DNA from: Beta vulgaris subsp. vulgaris
Lineage: Eukaryota; Streptophyta; Magnoliopsida; Caryophyllales; Amaranthaceae
Direction of reading: 5' to 3'
DNA length: 64,000 bases
Assembly (NCBI RefSeq): GCF_026745355.1
Contig: NC_079210.1
Coordinates: 20,891,632-20,955,631, forward strand
Shown piece after piece: positions 37,387-48,347 of the stretch (positions are counted from its first letter, which is position 1; every line of letters starts with the position of its first letter). A program made the translations under genes and the position numbers. The notes under the pieces are model-generated. The model was not told where the DNA came from and did no database searches. It worked only from the letters and a program-made list of their open reading frames with translations.

Positions 37387-37501
37387 CCACCTTCCGTTTA
37401 GTGAGGGCTATTGTCCTCGGGTGGCACCACACATTCTGGGCAAATAACGCCACCTTCCGTTTAGTGAGGGCTTTTGTCCTCGGGTGGTTGCCTTCCGTTT
37501 A
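37387..37501 (+). repeat. LTR minisatellite, type 3, about 2 units
   Basis: CCACCTTCCGTTTAGTGAGG units, same order as in the 5' LTR. Confidence 0.8.
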
Positions 37502-38421
37502 TGATGTTACGATGTTTTGGGGAGACGTCCCTTCCGTTGTACTAGTCAAGTTACCAAAGTAAAATATATGATGATGAACATGATAAAGAAGATAATGTAA
37601 CATGCTATGATATGTTTGTGAAATGGTTTTACTTATTCTCTTCTCCCTGTTTATAAATAAAATGATGTGAAATGAATTTACGATGTTAGAGTAGTACGTT
37701 ACTGAGCCTCGGCTCACGACGTTTTGTTTTATGTTTTAGGTATGGAAGAACAGATATGGATCACTATTATACTATGGAGATTATGTATGATTCTATGAGG
37801 TTTTAGGATATTTTGTATGATGGATAAACAAGTATTATTATACGATGAGTATTTGTATAGTGAATTTTCAATTTTAGGCTATTAACGCCCCGACCTCTAA
37901 TCATCGTAGTTAAGTTAATTAATCGATTATTAGCAGCGGAACCTAGATAGTCGGCGCGTGACCGCCGTACTTTCCATAAGGAAAATACAAGGCGACATAA
38001 ATCATAAACTTAAACATCTTATAACATTAAGCATAATATAGATCCAACACTACTCTTGATTAATAGAAACTTAGTTACTAATCAGAGTTTTGACATAAAC
38101 TTAAATAAAAGCCAAGAGAGTCTATATAATCTAGATGTTAAGTAAATCCTCACTGCTACGCCATCCCGTTATCACCATCGGTACCTAAAACATAAAACAA
38201 AACGTCGTGAGCCGAGGCTCAGTAACATACTACTCTAACATCGTAAATTCATTTCACATCATTTTAGTTAAAAACAGGAAGGAGAGAATAAGTAAAACCT
38301 TTCACAAATATATATATCATAGTAGGTTACATTATCTTCTTTATCATGTTCATCATCATATATCTTTTACTTTGGTAACTTGGCTAGTACATCATAACAT
38401 AGGGGACGTCTCCCATTACAT

Positions 38422-38620
38422 AACAGTCAGGCGGTCACATCATAAGTGACACTTGCGGTGCCTGTATCATTTAAACCGTCAGGCGGTCACAACATAGGTG
38501 ACACTTGCGGTGCCCGTATCATAAAACAGTCAGGCGGTCACAACATAGGTGACACTTGCGGTGCCCGTAGAAAACAGTCTGGCGGTCACAACATAGGTGA
38601 CACTTGCGGTGCCCGTATCA
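38422..38620 (-). repeat. LTR minisatellite, type 2, 4 units
   Basis: Reverse complement of ACGGGCACCGCAAGTGTCAC units, about 48-51 bp each. Confidence 0.85.
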
Positions 38621-40176
38621 TACTGCCAAGAACCGTCTTTCACTTGAATTTATCATGTTTCATTGGTTTTAAGCGTAACATCATCATTGTGAATATCATA
38701 ACATCATCATCATCATTTCATAGCATCATATCATAATAACTATCATAAAACATTTCATTTCCCGCAATCCATATATAAAACATAATATTAATAATGATCG
38801 TAAAACATACTTTGAAGGGGAATGCGGGTGTTAGCAGTAGACGTTACCTGGATTCCTGCTTAATAACCTTGATAGCCGGGGGAGGCTTGTAATATCCTTT
38901 ATCTTCCTTAATCTATTCAAGAATAGTTTTTATTAATGAATGTTTCGTTATTTAGCTTTTAAGCCTAAATATTAGTCAGCGCTTATTAAGGTCATAACGG
39001 TTATTATAACGTCGTAAAGGTCTCCTTAAAGGTCATTATTTCTTAATCGTTAATAACTTTTTAACTAAGGTGACTCTTTAACAACTAATTAATGAAATAA
39101 CTCATTTAGCTATATTAGAATTATCGAAACATTAAAGTTATAACTTAATTATAAACAACAAGCTTGATGAATTATTTTTAATTAGTTTTAAACAACTTAA
39201 TTGGGTGTTTTAGTAAAACTAACTAAATCAGTCCACTAAAGCTCAATATATTAAAGCACCAAGATTAACTTAAATGATTTAACTAAGTAAATTCAGATTA
39301 TAAGCCCATTATTATGATTGACTTAATAAATTAAACTAACATGGCTTAATAAAGCACTAAATCAGTTTCATTTAACTCCATTAGCCTAACCATTAGTAAG
39401 TAGTTTGACTAACACCATGAAAAATCAGATTGAGCCCAATTAATAAACATGCAACAATTTAATTGAGTTGGTTCAACTAATATAAATCAGTCCACTAATA
39501 AAACTTAGTAAGTCCATGGAACAAGTTCAAGCTACACCTAAGCCCATCAACAAGGATTTAGTTTTAAGTTACTTAGTTTAGATTCTAATTAAACTATTCT
39601 TGGCCCAAAACTAATATAACTAAGAAAAGGAATTTTGACTTGGGCTTGATTATAAGAAATCAGAAATAAAAAGGAGATGAGTATCACCTCCGCTATTAGG
39701 AGCAGGGAGGACGAATCGCGACTGAGGTGGACGCCGGCTTCGGTGGTCGACGGCGAGCAGCAGAAATCTCCGGCGGTGGTATCCGGTGGTTCGGCGAGCG
39801 CGGCCCGTCGGCGGTACTGCGCGTGCAGCAGCGTCGCGCGAAGAGAAGAGGAGCGAGAGAGTGCGAAGGGGAGAGAGAGAGAATGTGAGGGTGCTGGCGC
39901 GGGTCTCCGGCGAGCTGCGCGGTGGTCGACGAACGACACGAGGTGGGGACGCAACTGGTTCGTGGCGCGAGACCGGCGTCGCGCGGCCGGCGACGACCGG
40001 TGGTCGGTTGTGGGGGTCGAAACAAAGAAGAGAGAGAGAGAGAAAATGGGGTTTTTCTTGTGGGTTTCCTTTAGTCACAATTTCAATTTTCCGGTAATTT
40101 GTTGACAGAATTTCTGATTAGAGAGAGAAGAGGGGATGAAGATTGTTGGTGTGTCTTGATGTTGAATTTCCATGGC

Positions 40177-40184
40177 TATTTATA
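40177..40184 (-). promoter_or_regulatory. LTR TATA box
   Basis: TATAAATA on the minus strand (CACTATAAATAGCCATGG). Confidence 0.65.
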
Positions 40185-40851
40185 GTGGAAATTTGGGAGT
40201 TAAAATCAGTGGTTGGGAGGAAGATGGTGAAGTAAATAATCTGATTTTGTTAACTTGAAGAAGCAATGGTGAGGATTGGTAATAGACTTGACTGAAGAAG
40301 GAGAAGAAGAGAGTCAAGGCATGGGGCCAAATGGACATGGTGGAGTAAGGAGGAAGACACCATTAATGGGGATTGACCATAGCTTTCTCTTTTTCTTTTT
40401 CCCTTTTTGTTTCCAACCAAAAATCAGAAAATTTTCCATACTAACACCTTCAAACGTGACTTATGAAATCTTGGGTGAAATGTTGACATTTTGTACTTTA
40501 AGTAAATTATCAACTATATTAGCCTTCTTGTTTACTCATGCTTGTAAATTATAAATTATCGTCATAATTTAAGTTGGTGAATTTATATGTTGAAAATTCT
40601 ATAATCATTTTATTGTACGTTGCTTAATTAGTGGAATGAATAAAATAAAATTTACTCTAACTACATTATTATGTTAATTATTCGCTTAAATATGTTTAAG
40701 ATTTTTAGGATATTACATCCTTACCCCCTTAGAAAAAGTTTCGTCCTCGAAACTTACATAGCATTGTCAAAAGGATAAAATCATGCATTCATAAACTTGA
40801 ACATTCATACATAAGATTTAAGAAGCACATAATTAAACACATCAAGGAAAT

Positions 40852-42239
40852 CTATTCAAACAAGTGAGTGTATTTTGTTCTCATCTGATCTTCGACTTCC
40901 CAAGTGGCTTCGGATGACGTGTGATTAGCCCATAAAATCTTAACCATAGGAATTACTTTGTTTCTAAGTCGCTTTTCCCTACGATCAAGAATTTCAATCG
41001 GTTTTCTTCATAAGTCAAATCATCCCTAAACTGCAAAGGCTCGTGTCTGATCACATGGCTAGGGTCTGGTATATACTTTCCGAACATCGACACGTGGAAA
41101 ACATTATGGACTTTATCCAAGTCTGTCGGCAACGCCAAGCGATAAGCTACTTCGTTGACTCGATCCAAAATCTCATATGGACCAATGTACCTCGGACTTA
41201 GCTTACCAGTTTGACCAAATCTCATAATACCCTTAGTAGGCGAAATTTTCAAGAAAACATGATCACCCACTTCGAACTCCAATGGTCTCCTTCGACGGTC
41301 CGCATAACTCTTTTGTCTGTTCTGTGCAGCTTTCATCCTGGCTTGAATTAATCGTACTTTTTCCGTTGTCTCTTGTATCAAGTCAGGTCCAATCATTTGA
41401 GCTTCATCAATGTCACTCCAACACAGGGGTGTTCTACATCTTCTTCCATAGAGTGCTTCATATGGTGCCATTTGAATGCTAGCTTGATAGCTGTTGTTGT
41501 AAGAAAACTCAACCAATGGCAAGTATTTCTCCCAACTTCCTTGAAAATCCAGAATACATGCTCTCAACATATCTTCGAGAGTCTGAATGGTCCTTTCTGT
41601 TTGACCATCTGTTGCTGGATGGAAAGCGGTGCTAAAATCCAGTCTCATACCAAGTGCCTTTTGTAATTCCTTCCAAAACTTTGCTTGGAATCTCGAATCA
41701 CGATCTGACACAATAGAACTTGGCACTCCATGTAATCTGACAATTGTGCTCATATATAACTCAGCTAGCTTATCCAAACTCCAATTATTTCTAATGGCTA
41801 AGAAATGTGCGGATTTTGTCAGCTATCCAAATGACCCATATAGAGTTCATTCCTCGAAATGATGGTGGCAACCCCATGATAAAATCCATAGAAATTGAAT
41901 CCCATTTCCATGCAGGAACATCTAATGGTTGCAACAATCCTGCAGGTCTCTGATGTTCGATCTTTATCCTTTGACAAGTCAGACATCTTGACACAAATTC
42001 TGCAACTTCTTGCTTCATATTGCTCCACCAGAAGGTCTGCTTTAAATCCTTGTACAACTTGTTTCCTCCAGGGTGAACAGAAAAAGGACTGTTTGAGCTT
42101 CTTCCAGAATTCTCTTTTTCAATGCCTCCTTATCTGGAACACATGTTCTACCCTGAAATCTCAACGTGCCATCATCTTGGATCACAAATCCCGGTGATTT
42201 TCCCTTCTTCACATCACTCTTTATCTTTTGCAACTCCAA
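40852..42239 (-). pseudogene. pol: integrase with chromodomain-like tail, frame-broken
   Basis: Integrase inserts the cDNA copy. It is read in pieces on the minus strand. An N-terminal part up to 42239 carries the first His of the HHCC zinc domain, broken near 42085. Then come the CLTCQ cysteines and the core's first Asp in SISMDFIMGLP (41791-42057). After a break near 41790, the second Asp lies in IVSDRDSRF (41703-41705) and the Glu in DGQTERTIQ (41595-41597). GPYEILDRV-type C-terminal sequence follows. A frameshift near 40975 precedes the chromodomain-like end, which stops at 40852-40854. The D, D and E residues are all present. Confidence 0.88.
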
Positions 42240-42468
42240 GTCTCCATCTTGCGCCTCTTTATTTCTTCCAACAAAGTCGGCCTCAACTCCCTTGCGTACA
42301 ACTGTGCTTCTATTTTCGGTTGCATGATCTCCACTTTCATCTTCATCAAATCATCATTGATTTCTTTCGGCAAGGTTAAGGTTGTGTTTAGGTAGGATTT
42401 GCGGCTTAGAGCATCAGCTACGACATTAGCTTTGCCTGGGTGATATAGGATCTCGACATCATAATCCT

Positions 42469-42989
42469 TTAGGAGTTCAAGCCATCTACGTGCCTCAAGT
42501 TCAATTCCTTTTGGGTAAAAATGTATTTAAGGCTTTTGTGGTCGGTGAAGATCTTACACGGAACACCATAGAGATAGTGTCTCCATATTTTGAGAGCAAA
42601 CACTGCGGCTAGTTCAAGGTCATGAGTTGGGTAGTTTTGTTCATGAGGCTTGAGTTGACGGGAAGCATATGCTATAACTTTATCATTCTGCATCAACACA
42701 CACCTAATCCATGCTTAGAGGCATCGCATACACAACAAATCCATCAGTTCCGAAGGAGAGTAAGAACAGGAGCAGTAGTGAGACGCTTCTTCAACTCTTG
42801 AAAAGCTGCTTCACATTCATCACTCCATACAAACTTAACCGTCTTCTTTACCAATCGAGTTATAGGCATGGCTATCTTGGAGAAATCTTGGACAAATCTT
42901 CTATAATATCCAGCTAAACCCATAAAACTCCGAACTTCAGGAACATTAGTGGGTCTAGGCCATTCCATGATAGCTCTTATCTTTTGTGG
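42469..42989 (-). pseudogene. pol: RNase H and RT thumb, frame-broken
   Basis: RNase H removes the RNA template during cDNA synthesis. The frame 42744-42968 holds RT thumb/connection sequence ([25 protein letters not shown]). After one or two frameshifts near 42700-42760, 42469-42699 holds the RNase H part ([47 protein letters not shown]). Another break lies near 42490. Confidence 0.87.
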
Positions 42990-43855
42990 ATCAACCAGAC
43001 TCCAGTATCTGAAATGATGTGCCCTAGAAAGGCAACTTCTTTCAACCAGAACTCACATTTCTTCAACTTCGCATACAACTTCCTTTCTCTCAACACTTCT
43101 AACACCTTCCTCAAATGTTCTTCATGCTCAATCAAGTTTCTTGAAAACACCAAGATGTCATCGATGAATACAACCACAAACTTATCGAGGTATGATTTAA
43201 ATACTCGGTTCATCAGATCCATGAAGACAGTAGGGGCATTGGTTAACCCAAATGGCATTACTGTGAATTCATAATGACCATACCGGGTCCTGAAAGCAGT
43301 TTTTGAAATATCTTCTGGCTTTATGCGGAGTTGATGATATCCGGATCTTAAATCAATCCTGGAGAAGATAGTTGCACCTCGAAGTTGGTCAAAAAGATCA
43401 TCAATACGAGGCAATGGATATTTATTCTTGATGGTGATCTTGTTCAACTCTCGATAATCAATACATAACCTCATGCTTCCATCTTTCTTCTTGACAAATA
43501 GGACTGGTGCACCCATGGCGACACACTAGGTCGAATATACCCCTTCTCGAGTAATTCATCTAGTTGCTTTTTCAGTTCTTGTAACTCAGCAGGTGCCATT
43601 CGTAAGGTGCCTTGGAGATAGGAGCAGATCCAGGAACGAGGTCAATGCTGAAATCTATTTCCCTTTCTGGTGGCATGCCAGGTATCTCTTCCGGAAATAC
43701 ATCAGGGTACTCACAAACTATAGGAATATCGGATAATGAGGGTTCAGGTTTGGTTAGGTCTACCACACTACATAGGTATCCATAATGACCCTTTGAAAGT
43801 AACTTGAAGGCTTTCAAGGATGAGATGATTTCGGTTTGGGTTGGAATTTTCTTCT
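42990..43855 (-). pseudogene. pol: reverse transcriptase, frame-broken
   Basis: The enzyme copies element RNA to DNA. The sequence starts with YPDVFPEEIPGMPPEREIDF in the 43572-43817 frame, shifts near 43603, then stays open 42977-43516. That part has [30 protein letters not shown] and the catalytic [10 protein letters not shown], with both Asp codons intact at 43157-43162. The frame is lost again near 43005. It is the best preserved domain of the element. Confidence 0.9.
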
Positions 43856-44360
43856 TCGATAAGAAACCTTACACCCATCTGGCTTCATGAGGGTTATTTC
43901 ATGGTTAAGGCAATTTATGTCCGCTTTGTATTTCGACAACCAATTCATTCCCAATATCACATCAAAGTCGGTTTATTGAAATTGAATGAGGTCTACTTGA
44001 AATTCACATCCTCCTATGAGAATAGGACAATTTCTATACATGACATCACATAAGATGGATTCACCATTAGGGATGGTGACAGACATGGCAGAGAATTCAG
44101 AGCATGGTTTTGCATTCAAGCTTCTAGAAAATGCAGTAAATATAAACGAATGGGAAGCTCCGGAATCAAAAAGGACATAAGCAGGTACAGAGTTGACAGG
44201 AAAAGTACCAGTAATAACGGTGTCATCAGCCTCAGCTTCTTCTTTTTGCATCATGAACACTCGTCCGGCTTGTGGTGGTCCACGTGGAGGGTTTCTGTTG
44301 GCATTATTACTTGCATTCCTACCATAACCATAGTTCTGAGAGTTGTTCCTTTGCACTGGC
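43856..44360 (-). pseudogene. pol: retroviral-type aspartic protease, frame-broken
   Basis: Protease cuts the polyprotein. The active-site motif VLFDSGASHSFI is clear in the frame 43973-44356, followed by family sequence up to an in-frame TAA at 43973-43975. Beyond the stop the same frame continues with FDVILGMNWLSKY, the usual C-terminal protease motif, so the stop is a mutation. A frameshift near 43855 separates it from the RT region. Confidence 0.87.
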
Positions 44361-45369
44361 CACGGTTGTTAGTGTTCTCGTTCTTCCTTTCCAAAGCCGG
44401 GCAATTCCTGACCATATGGCCCGTCTTACCACACCGATAGCACTGATCGGTTCCTGCTCGACATTCCCTGGCTACATGGCCCAATTTGGAGCATATGTTG
44501 CAGCGAGGGATTTGCCTCTGACCATTGTTGTTTCCTGAGAATCCAGTGTTCTGATTCTTAAAGGCATTGCTTATTGAAACTTCTTGACCTTTACCTTTCC
44601 TTTTTCCATTCTCATAAACATCCTTTCGCAGCTTCATTTTCCTTTCAACATTGATAGCCCGATCATATAGCTCTTGATAGGACTTACTTATGTTTGCAGC
44701 AAGCCTTTCTTGAAGGTCCAGATTCAAACCTCCTTCAAATCGATTCATCCTTTGACAATCCGTAGACACCAGATCAGGAGCAAATCGAGCTAACTCATTA
44801 AATTTCACAGCATATTCCAGAACTGGCATACCCCTTTGTCTCAGATGGATAAACTCAGATTCCATCTGGAGCTGCAGAGACTGAGGGTAAAACTGGTTTC
44901 TCATAGCCTCCTTTAAACCTTCCCATCCAAATCCAGGTTGATTCTGCATCTCTCTAGCAGTCTTCCACCACAGATCAGCTTGCCCTTTTAAGTAGAATAC
45001 AACAAAGTTAACTTTCCACTTGTCTGGACACTGGGTGGCATCAAAGAGTTTGTCCATGCCATTCAACCATTCCTCGAACTCGGTGGGGTCAGGTTTTCCA
45101 TCATAAGTAGGCGGCTTGTGAGCAGAAAACCTTTTGAACATATTGGAGCATTCTTCCTGCTCCGTCTTGGCCCTTGGTCGGTTTCCTTGCAAGAATTCCA
45201 TCATCAGCTTCATCATATCCACCTGATTTCCGTTAGCATCTTCAGGTGTTTCTTCGAAAACAGGGTCACTTCACAAGGTATCTAACCTTTGCCTCATTTC
45301 TTCAAGTGTGACTTCAGGTCCATGAGTTCCACTTCCTCCATTAGTAGGTCCACTTCCACTTGTTGCCAT
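44360..45369 (-). pseudogene. gag: gag with two zinc knuckles, one nonsense codon
   Basis: Gag builds the particle and packages RNA. The start is chosen at ATG 45367-45369 (MATSGSG), because the same frame runs from there into the long open part. One TGA at 45271-45273 interrupts it after 32 codons. The long part has the retrotransposon-gag core (AHKPPTYDGKPDPTEFEEWL, FYLKGQADLWW) and two zinc knuckles, CNICSKLGHVAREC and CYRCGKTGHMVRNC (both CX2CX4HX4C). The frame shifts near 44365 before the protease, as expected of a decayed single gag-pol frame. Confidence 0.9.
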
Positions 45370-45646
45370 GTTCTAAAACATCACATATTCCATGTGCATA
45401 ACATGTTAAGCGAGGCATGACTATCATCGTAAAAATAATATAAAAATATTCCCTTCCCCGATCCTAACACTCACACTCATTTTCATTTTTAAACACTTAT
45501 TAACTACACCATTTTGTATTCATATTATTATATTATATGAACCCTATACTTATGGTGATGACTCTCGTTTTACTAGATTACTTTACCATTTATTTGCTAA
45601 CTTAAGTAAAACCTTTGAGATTTTACTTGAGGCATCGAGAACCGTT
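45370..45646 (-). other. 5' leader of the gag-pol element
   Basis: The untranslated stretch between PBS and gag start is AT-rich with no frame. It is unlike the LARD interior, so the two element types share LTRs and edges but not leaders. Confidence 0.6.
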
Positions 45647-45672
45647 GCTCTGATACCAACCTGATACCACTC
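45647..45672 (-). other. Primer-binding site, partly duplicated
   Basis: On the minus strand after the LTR end the sequence reads GAGTGGTATCAG, then GTTGGTATCAGAGC. There are two tandem copies of TGGTATCAG (complements of 45662-45669 and 45651-45658), and only the second extends into the longer tRNA-iMet match. Confidence 0.85.
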
Positions 45673-46137
45673 TGTAACGCCCCGACAAATTTACATAACC
45701 TTAATCGTCAGCGGAAGCATAACTTAATCCTGTGGATTATGGCCCACAAATAAAATAGTAGCCTAAAATTTAAAATTTACTATACAATTACTCATCGCAA
45801 GATAATACTTGTTTATCCATTATACAAAGTATCTTAAAACCTCATGAATCATACATAATCTTCATAACGCAATATAATCGTGATCCACAACTGTTCTCCC
45901 ATACCTAAAACATAAAACAAAACGTCGTGAGCCGAGGCTCAATAACATACTACTCTAACATCGTAAATTCATTTCACATCATTTTATTTATAAACAGGGA
46001 GGAGAGAATAAGTAAAACATTTCACAAACATAGCATAACATGTTACATTATCTTCTTTATCATGTTCATCATCATATATCTTTTACTTTGGTAACTTGGC
46101 TAGTACATCATAACATAGGGGACGTCTCCCACTTCAT

Positions 46138-46336
46138 AACAGTCAGGCGGTCACATCATAGGTGACACTTGCGGTGCCCGTATCATTTAAACAGTCAGGC
46201 GGTCACAATATAGGTGACACTTGCGGTGCCCGTATCATAAAACAGTCAGGCGGTCACAACATAGGTGACACTTGCGGTGCCCGTATAAAACAGTCAGGCG
46301 GTCACAACATAGGTGACACTTGCGGTGCCCGTATCA
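46138..46336 (-). repeat. LTR minisatellite, type 2, 4 units
   Basis: Reverse complement of ACGGGCACCGCAAGTGTCAC units; spacings differ by 3 bases between units. Confidence 0.85.
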
Positions 46337-48030
46337 TACTGCAAAGAACCATCTTTCACTGTACTTTATCATGTTTCGTCTCTTTTTACATAGCATAATT
46401 ACATTACATCATTGTAATCATAATCATGAAACATCATTAAAATCATAGTGGCATCATACTCATATTTTCATAAACATCAAAATCATTTCATATCATCGAA
46501 AATCATCATATTCATAAAACCTTTCATATCCCACAATCCATACATCAACAACATAGTGCGAAATATCATAAAACATCATTCGAAAGGGATTGTGGGTGTT
46601 AGCAATAGACGTTACCTGGATTCCTGCTTACCAACCATGATAGCCGGGGGAGGCTTGTAATATCCTTTATCTTCTTTAATCTATTCAAGAATAATTTTAT
46701 TAATGAACGTTTCGTTATTTAGCTATTAAGCTTAAATATTAGTTAGCGCTTGTTAAGGTCATATCGGTCATTATAACGTCGTAAAGGTCTCCTTAAGGTC
46801 ATTATTTCTTAATCGTTAATAACTTTTAAATTAAGGTGACTCTTTAATCGACTAATTAGGTGAAATAACTCATTTAGCTATATTTTTAGAAATTATAAAA
46901 AAATTAAAGTTATATGACTACATATTATATAAGCTTTCGAAGACATAACATTATTCTAGTTCATAGTTAATAACTAATTAGTCGTCCACTAATAGATTAA
47001 GTTTAAGGTTATAATAGATCCATTAACATTATTTTAATATTATTTAGTCATTTAAAACTAACAAGTCAAGTAACTCATTATTATAAGTGAAGTTAAGGAT
47101 TAGTGAAGTACTCATAACTTAAACTCAATTATAAACTTAATGAATTTACAGCTCAACTAGTTTAGAAATAATGAATTATAACCCAATAGTAGATTTTAGT
47201 AAATAAGTTAGGTGGTTTAATAAAACTAACTAAATCAGTCCATTAAAGCTTAATATATTAAAGCAACAAGATTAACTTAAGTGACTAAACTAAGTAAATT
47301 CAGATTATAAGCCCAACATTATACTTAACTTAATAATTAAACTAACATGACTTAGTAAAGCACTAAATCAGCTTTAGTTTAACTCCTTTAGCCCAACAAC
47401 AATATAATTCAGATTTAAAACTTAAGCTTATTTCCGAGTCCAAGGTTCTAGGCCCAAATAATTTAATAAATGTTAAGGGTTAAAAACTTGGGCTTGCATT
47501 ATCATAAACTAAAGAAAATCAGAAATTTTAAAACAAAACATCACCTCTACTACTAGGAGCAGGGAGAACGTAATCGTGGCAGAGGTGGGATGCCGGCTCC
47601 GGTGAACGGCGTCGAGCAGCGGCGGTCAGCGTCAGCGACGTTAGTCTCCGGCGGCGGCGAAAGGCAGCAGCAGCGGCACGCGACGAGGAGCGACGAGAGA
47701 GAGCGCGACTAGGAGAGAGAGTGCGTGAGGAGGAGAAGAGAGCGAACGCGAGGGTGCTGGTGTGGATCTCCGGCGGTGGGCTGATGACCGGCGAGTTGGC
47801 GAGGTGTAGGCAGGACTGTGCGCGGCGCAGGTGGCGGTCGACGGTGGTCGGTTGTGGGGGTTCAAAACAGAGGAGAGAGATTATGAATTTGGGGTTTTTT
47901 CCTTTCTTTTTTTTTTTTTATTTCATTTAGTTACAACTTTTCCGGCGATTATTGACTGAATTTCTGATTAGAGAGAAAAGAGAGGATGAAGGTTATTGTT
48001 GGTGGGTTCTTGATGTTGAATCTCCATGTC

Positions 48031-48038
48031 TATTTATA
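48031..48038 (-). promoter_or_regulatory. LTR TATA box
   Basis: TATAAATA on the minus strand (CCACTATAAATAGACATGG). Confidence 0.65.
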
Positions 48039-48347
48039 GTGGAGTTTGGAGGTTTTAAAATCAGTGATTGGGAGGAAGATGGTCAAGTAAATAATCTGAA
48101 TTTGTCAACTTGAAGAAGCTTTGGGTGAGGATTGGTGACAGATTTGTCTGATGAAGGAGAAGAAAGTTGTGATTGCATGAGTGACAAATGGACATGGTGG
48201 AGTGAGGAAGAAGACACCATTAATTGGGGGGGGGGGAATTGACCATAGCTTTGTTTTCTCTTTTCTCTTTTTATTTTGCAACCCACAAATCAGAAATTTT
48301 TCCGTACTAACACTCCTAAACGTGACTTAATGAAACTTTGGGTGAAA

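Larger units (their letters stand above)
35071..37882 (+). mobile_element. 3' LTR of the LARD element (minisatellite type 3), tip lost
   Basis: Starts TGTAATATCC directly after the PPT. It holds TATA at 35567, a GC-rich leader about 35730-36023, AG|GTATAA at 36023/36024, GGATATTACA at 37055-37064, the minisatellite and the acceptor-like site. Its last about 60 bases are missing: within end A (GGCTATTA) it fuses to an inverse LTR tip, sharing TTA. Confidence 0.9.
37883..40717 (-). mobile_element. Large LTR, minus orientation (2835 bp, minisatellite type 2, end B), 3' LTR of gag-pol element
   Basis: Runs from TGTAATATCC (start at 40717, beside a minus-strand PPT) to the end TAACGCCCCGAC complement at 37883, lacking only the final two bases. 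TATA is at 40177-40184, the GC-rich leader about 39687-40025, and AG|GTGATA follows the donor hairpin. Its leader and start resemble 16361-18042 rather than the other LTR of the gag-pol element, so the two LTRs are not a matched pair. It contains the unoccupied counterpart (39552-39562) of the gypsy insertion site. Confidence 0.88.
40718..45672 (-). mobile_element. Ty3/gypsy chromovirus-like internal region (gag-pol), minus strand
   Basis: The only near full-length coding interior of the large-LTR family. On the minus strand the order is PBS, a leader of about 280 bp, gag, protease, RT, RNase H, integrase, chromodomain-like tail, a short 3' stretch, and the PPT at 40718-40731. This order and the chromodomain-like tail point to a chromovirus of the Tekay/Del type; that lineage call is an inference. 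At least ten frame breaks and two in-frame stops make it inactive now, but every domain is still readable. Confidence 0.92.
45673..48347 (-). mobile_element. Large LTR, minus orientation (minisatellite type 2, end A), shared by two interiors
   Basis: Ends GTCGGGGCGTTACA followed by the PBS of gag-pol, so it is that element's 5' LTR. On its other side it joins LARD interior (48348 on), so it also acts as the LARD's 3' LTR. Its first about 240 bp and the PPT are deleted at the join (GGTGAAAC|GTCCTCG). TATA is at 48031-48038, a GC-rich leader about 47550-47870 follows, and the donor hairpin is CTGCT-CCTAGT-AGTAG. It resembles 53498-56405 more than the 37883-40717 LTR. Confidence 0.85.

Noticed and set aside
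41282..41862. Plus-strand ORFs opposite integrase, gag and RT
   Set aside because: Shadows of the minus-strand gag-pol frames, whose motifs are clear.
46162..46398. Repeat-peptide ORFs through the minisatellites (GGHNIGDTCGARI; SVSKYCQKGGHKW; AFLAIFGHRECHPFV)
   Set aside because: Unit lengths near 45-51 bp are mostly multiples of three, so frames stay open by chance, on both strands for type 1. They have no conserved start and no continuation outside the array.
37883..48347. A simple intact retrotransposon with two LTRs of its own
   Set aside because: The two LTRs differ in leader, start region and end module, and no target duplication is found; it is a recombinant arrangement.
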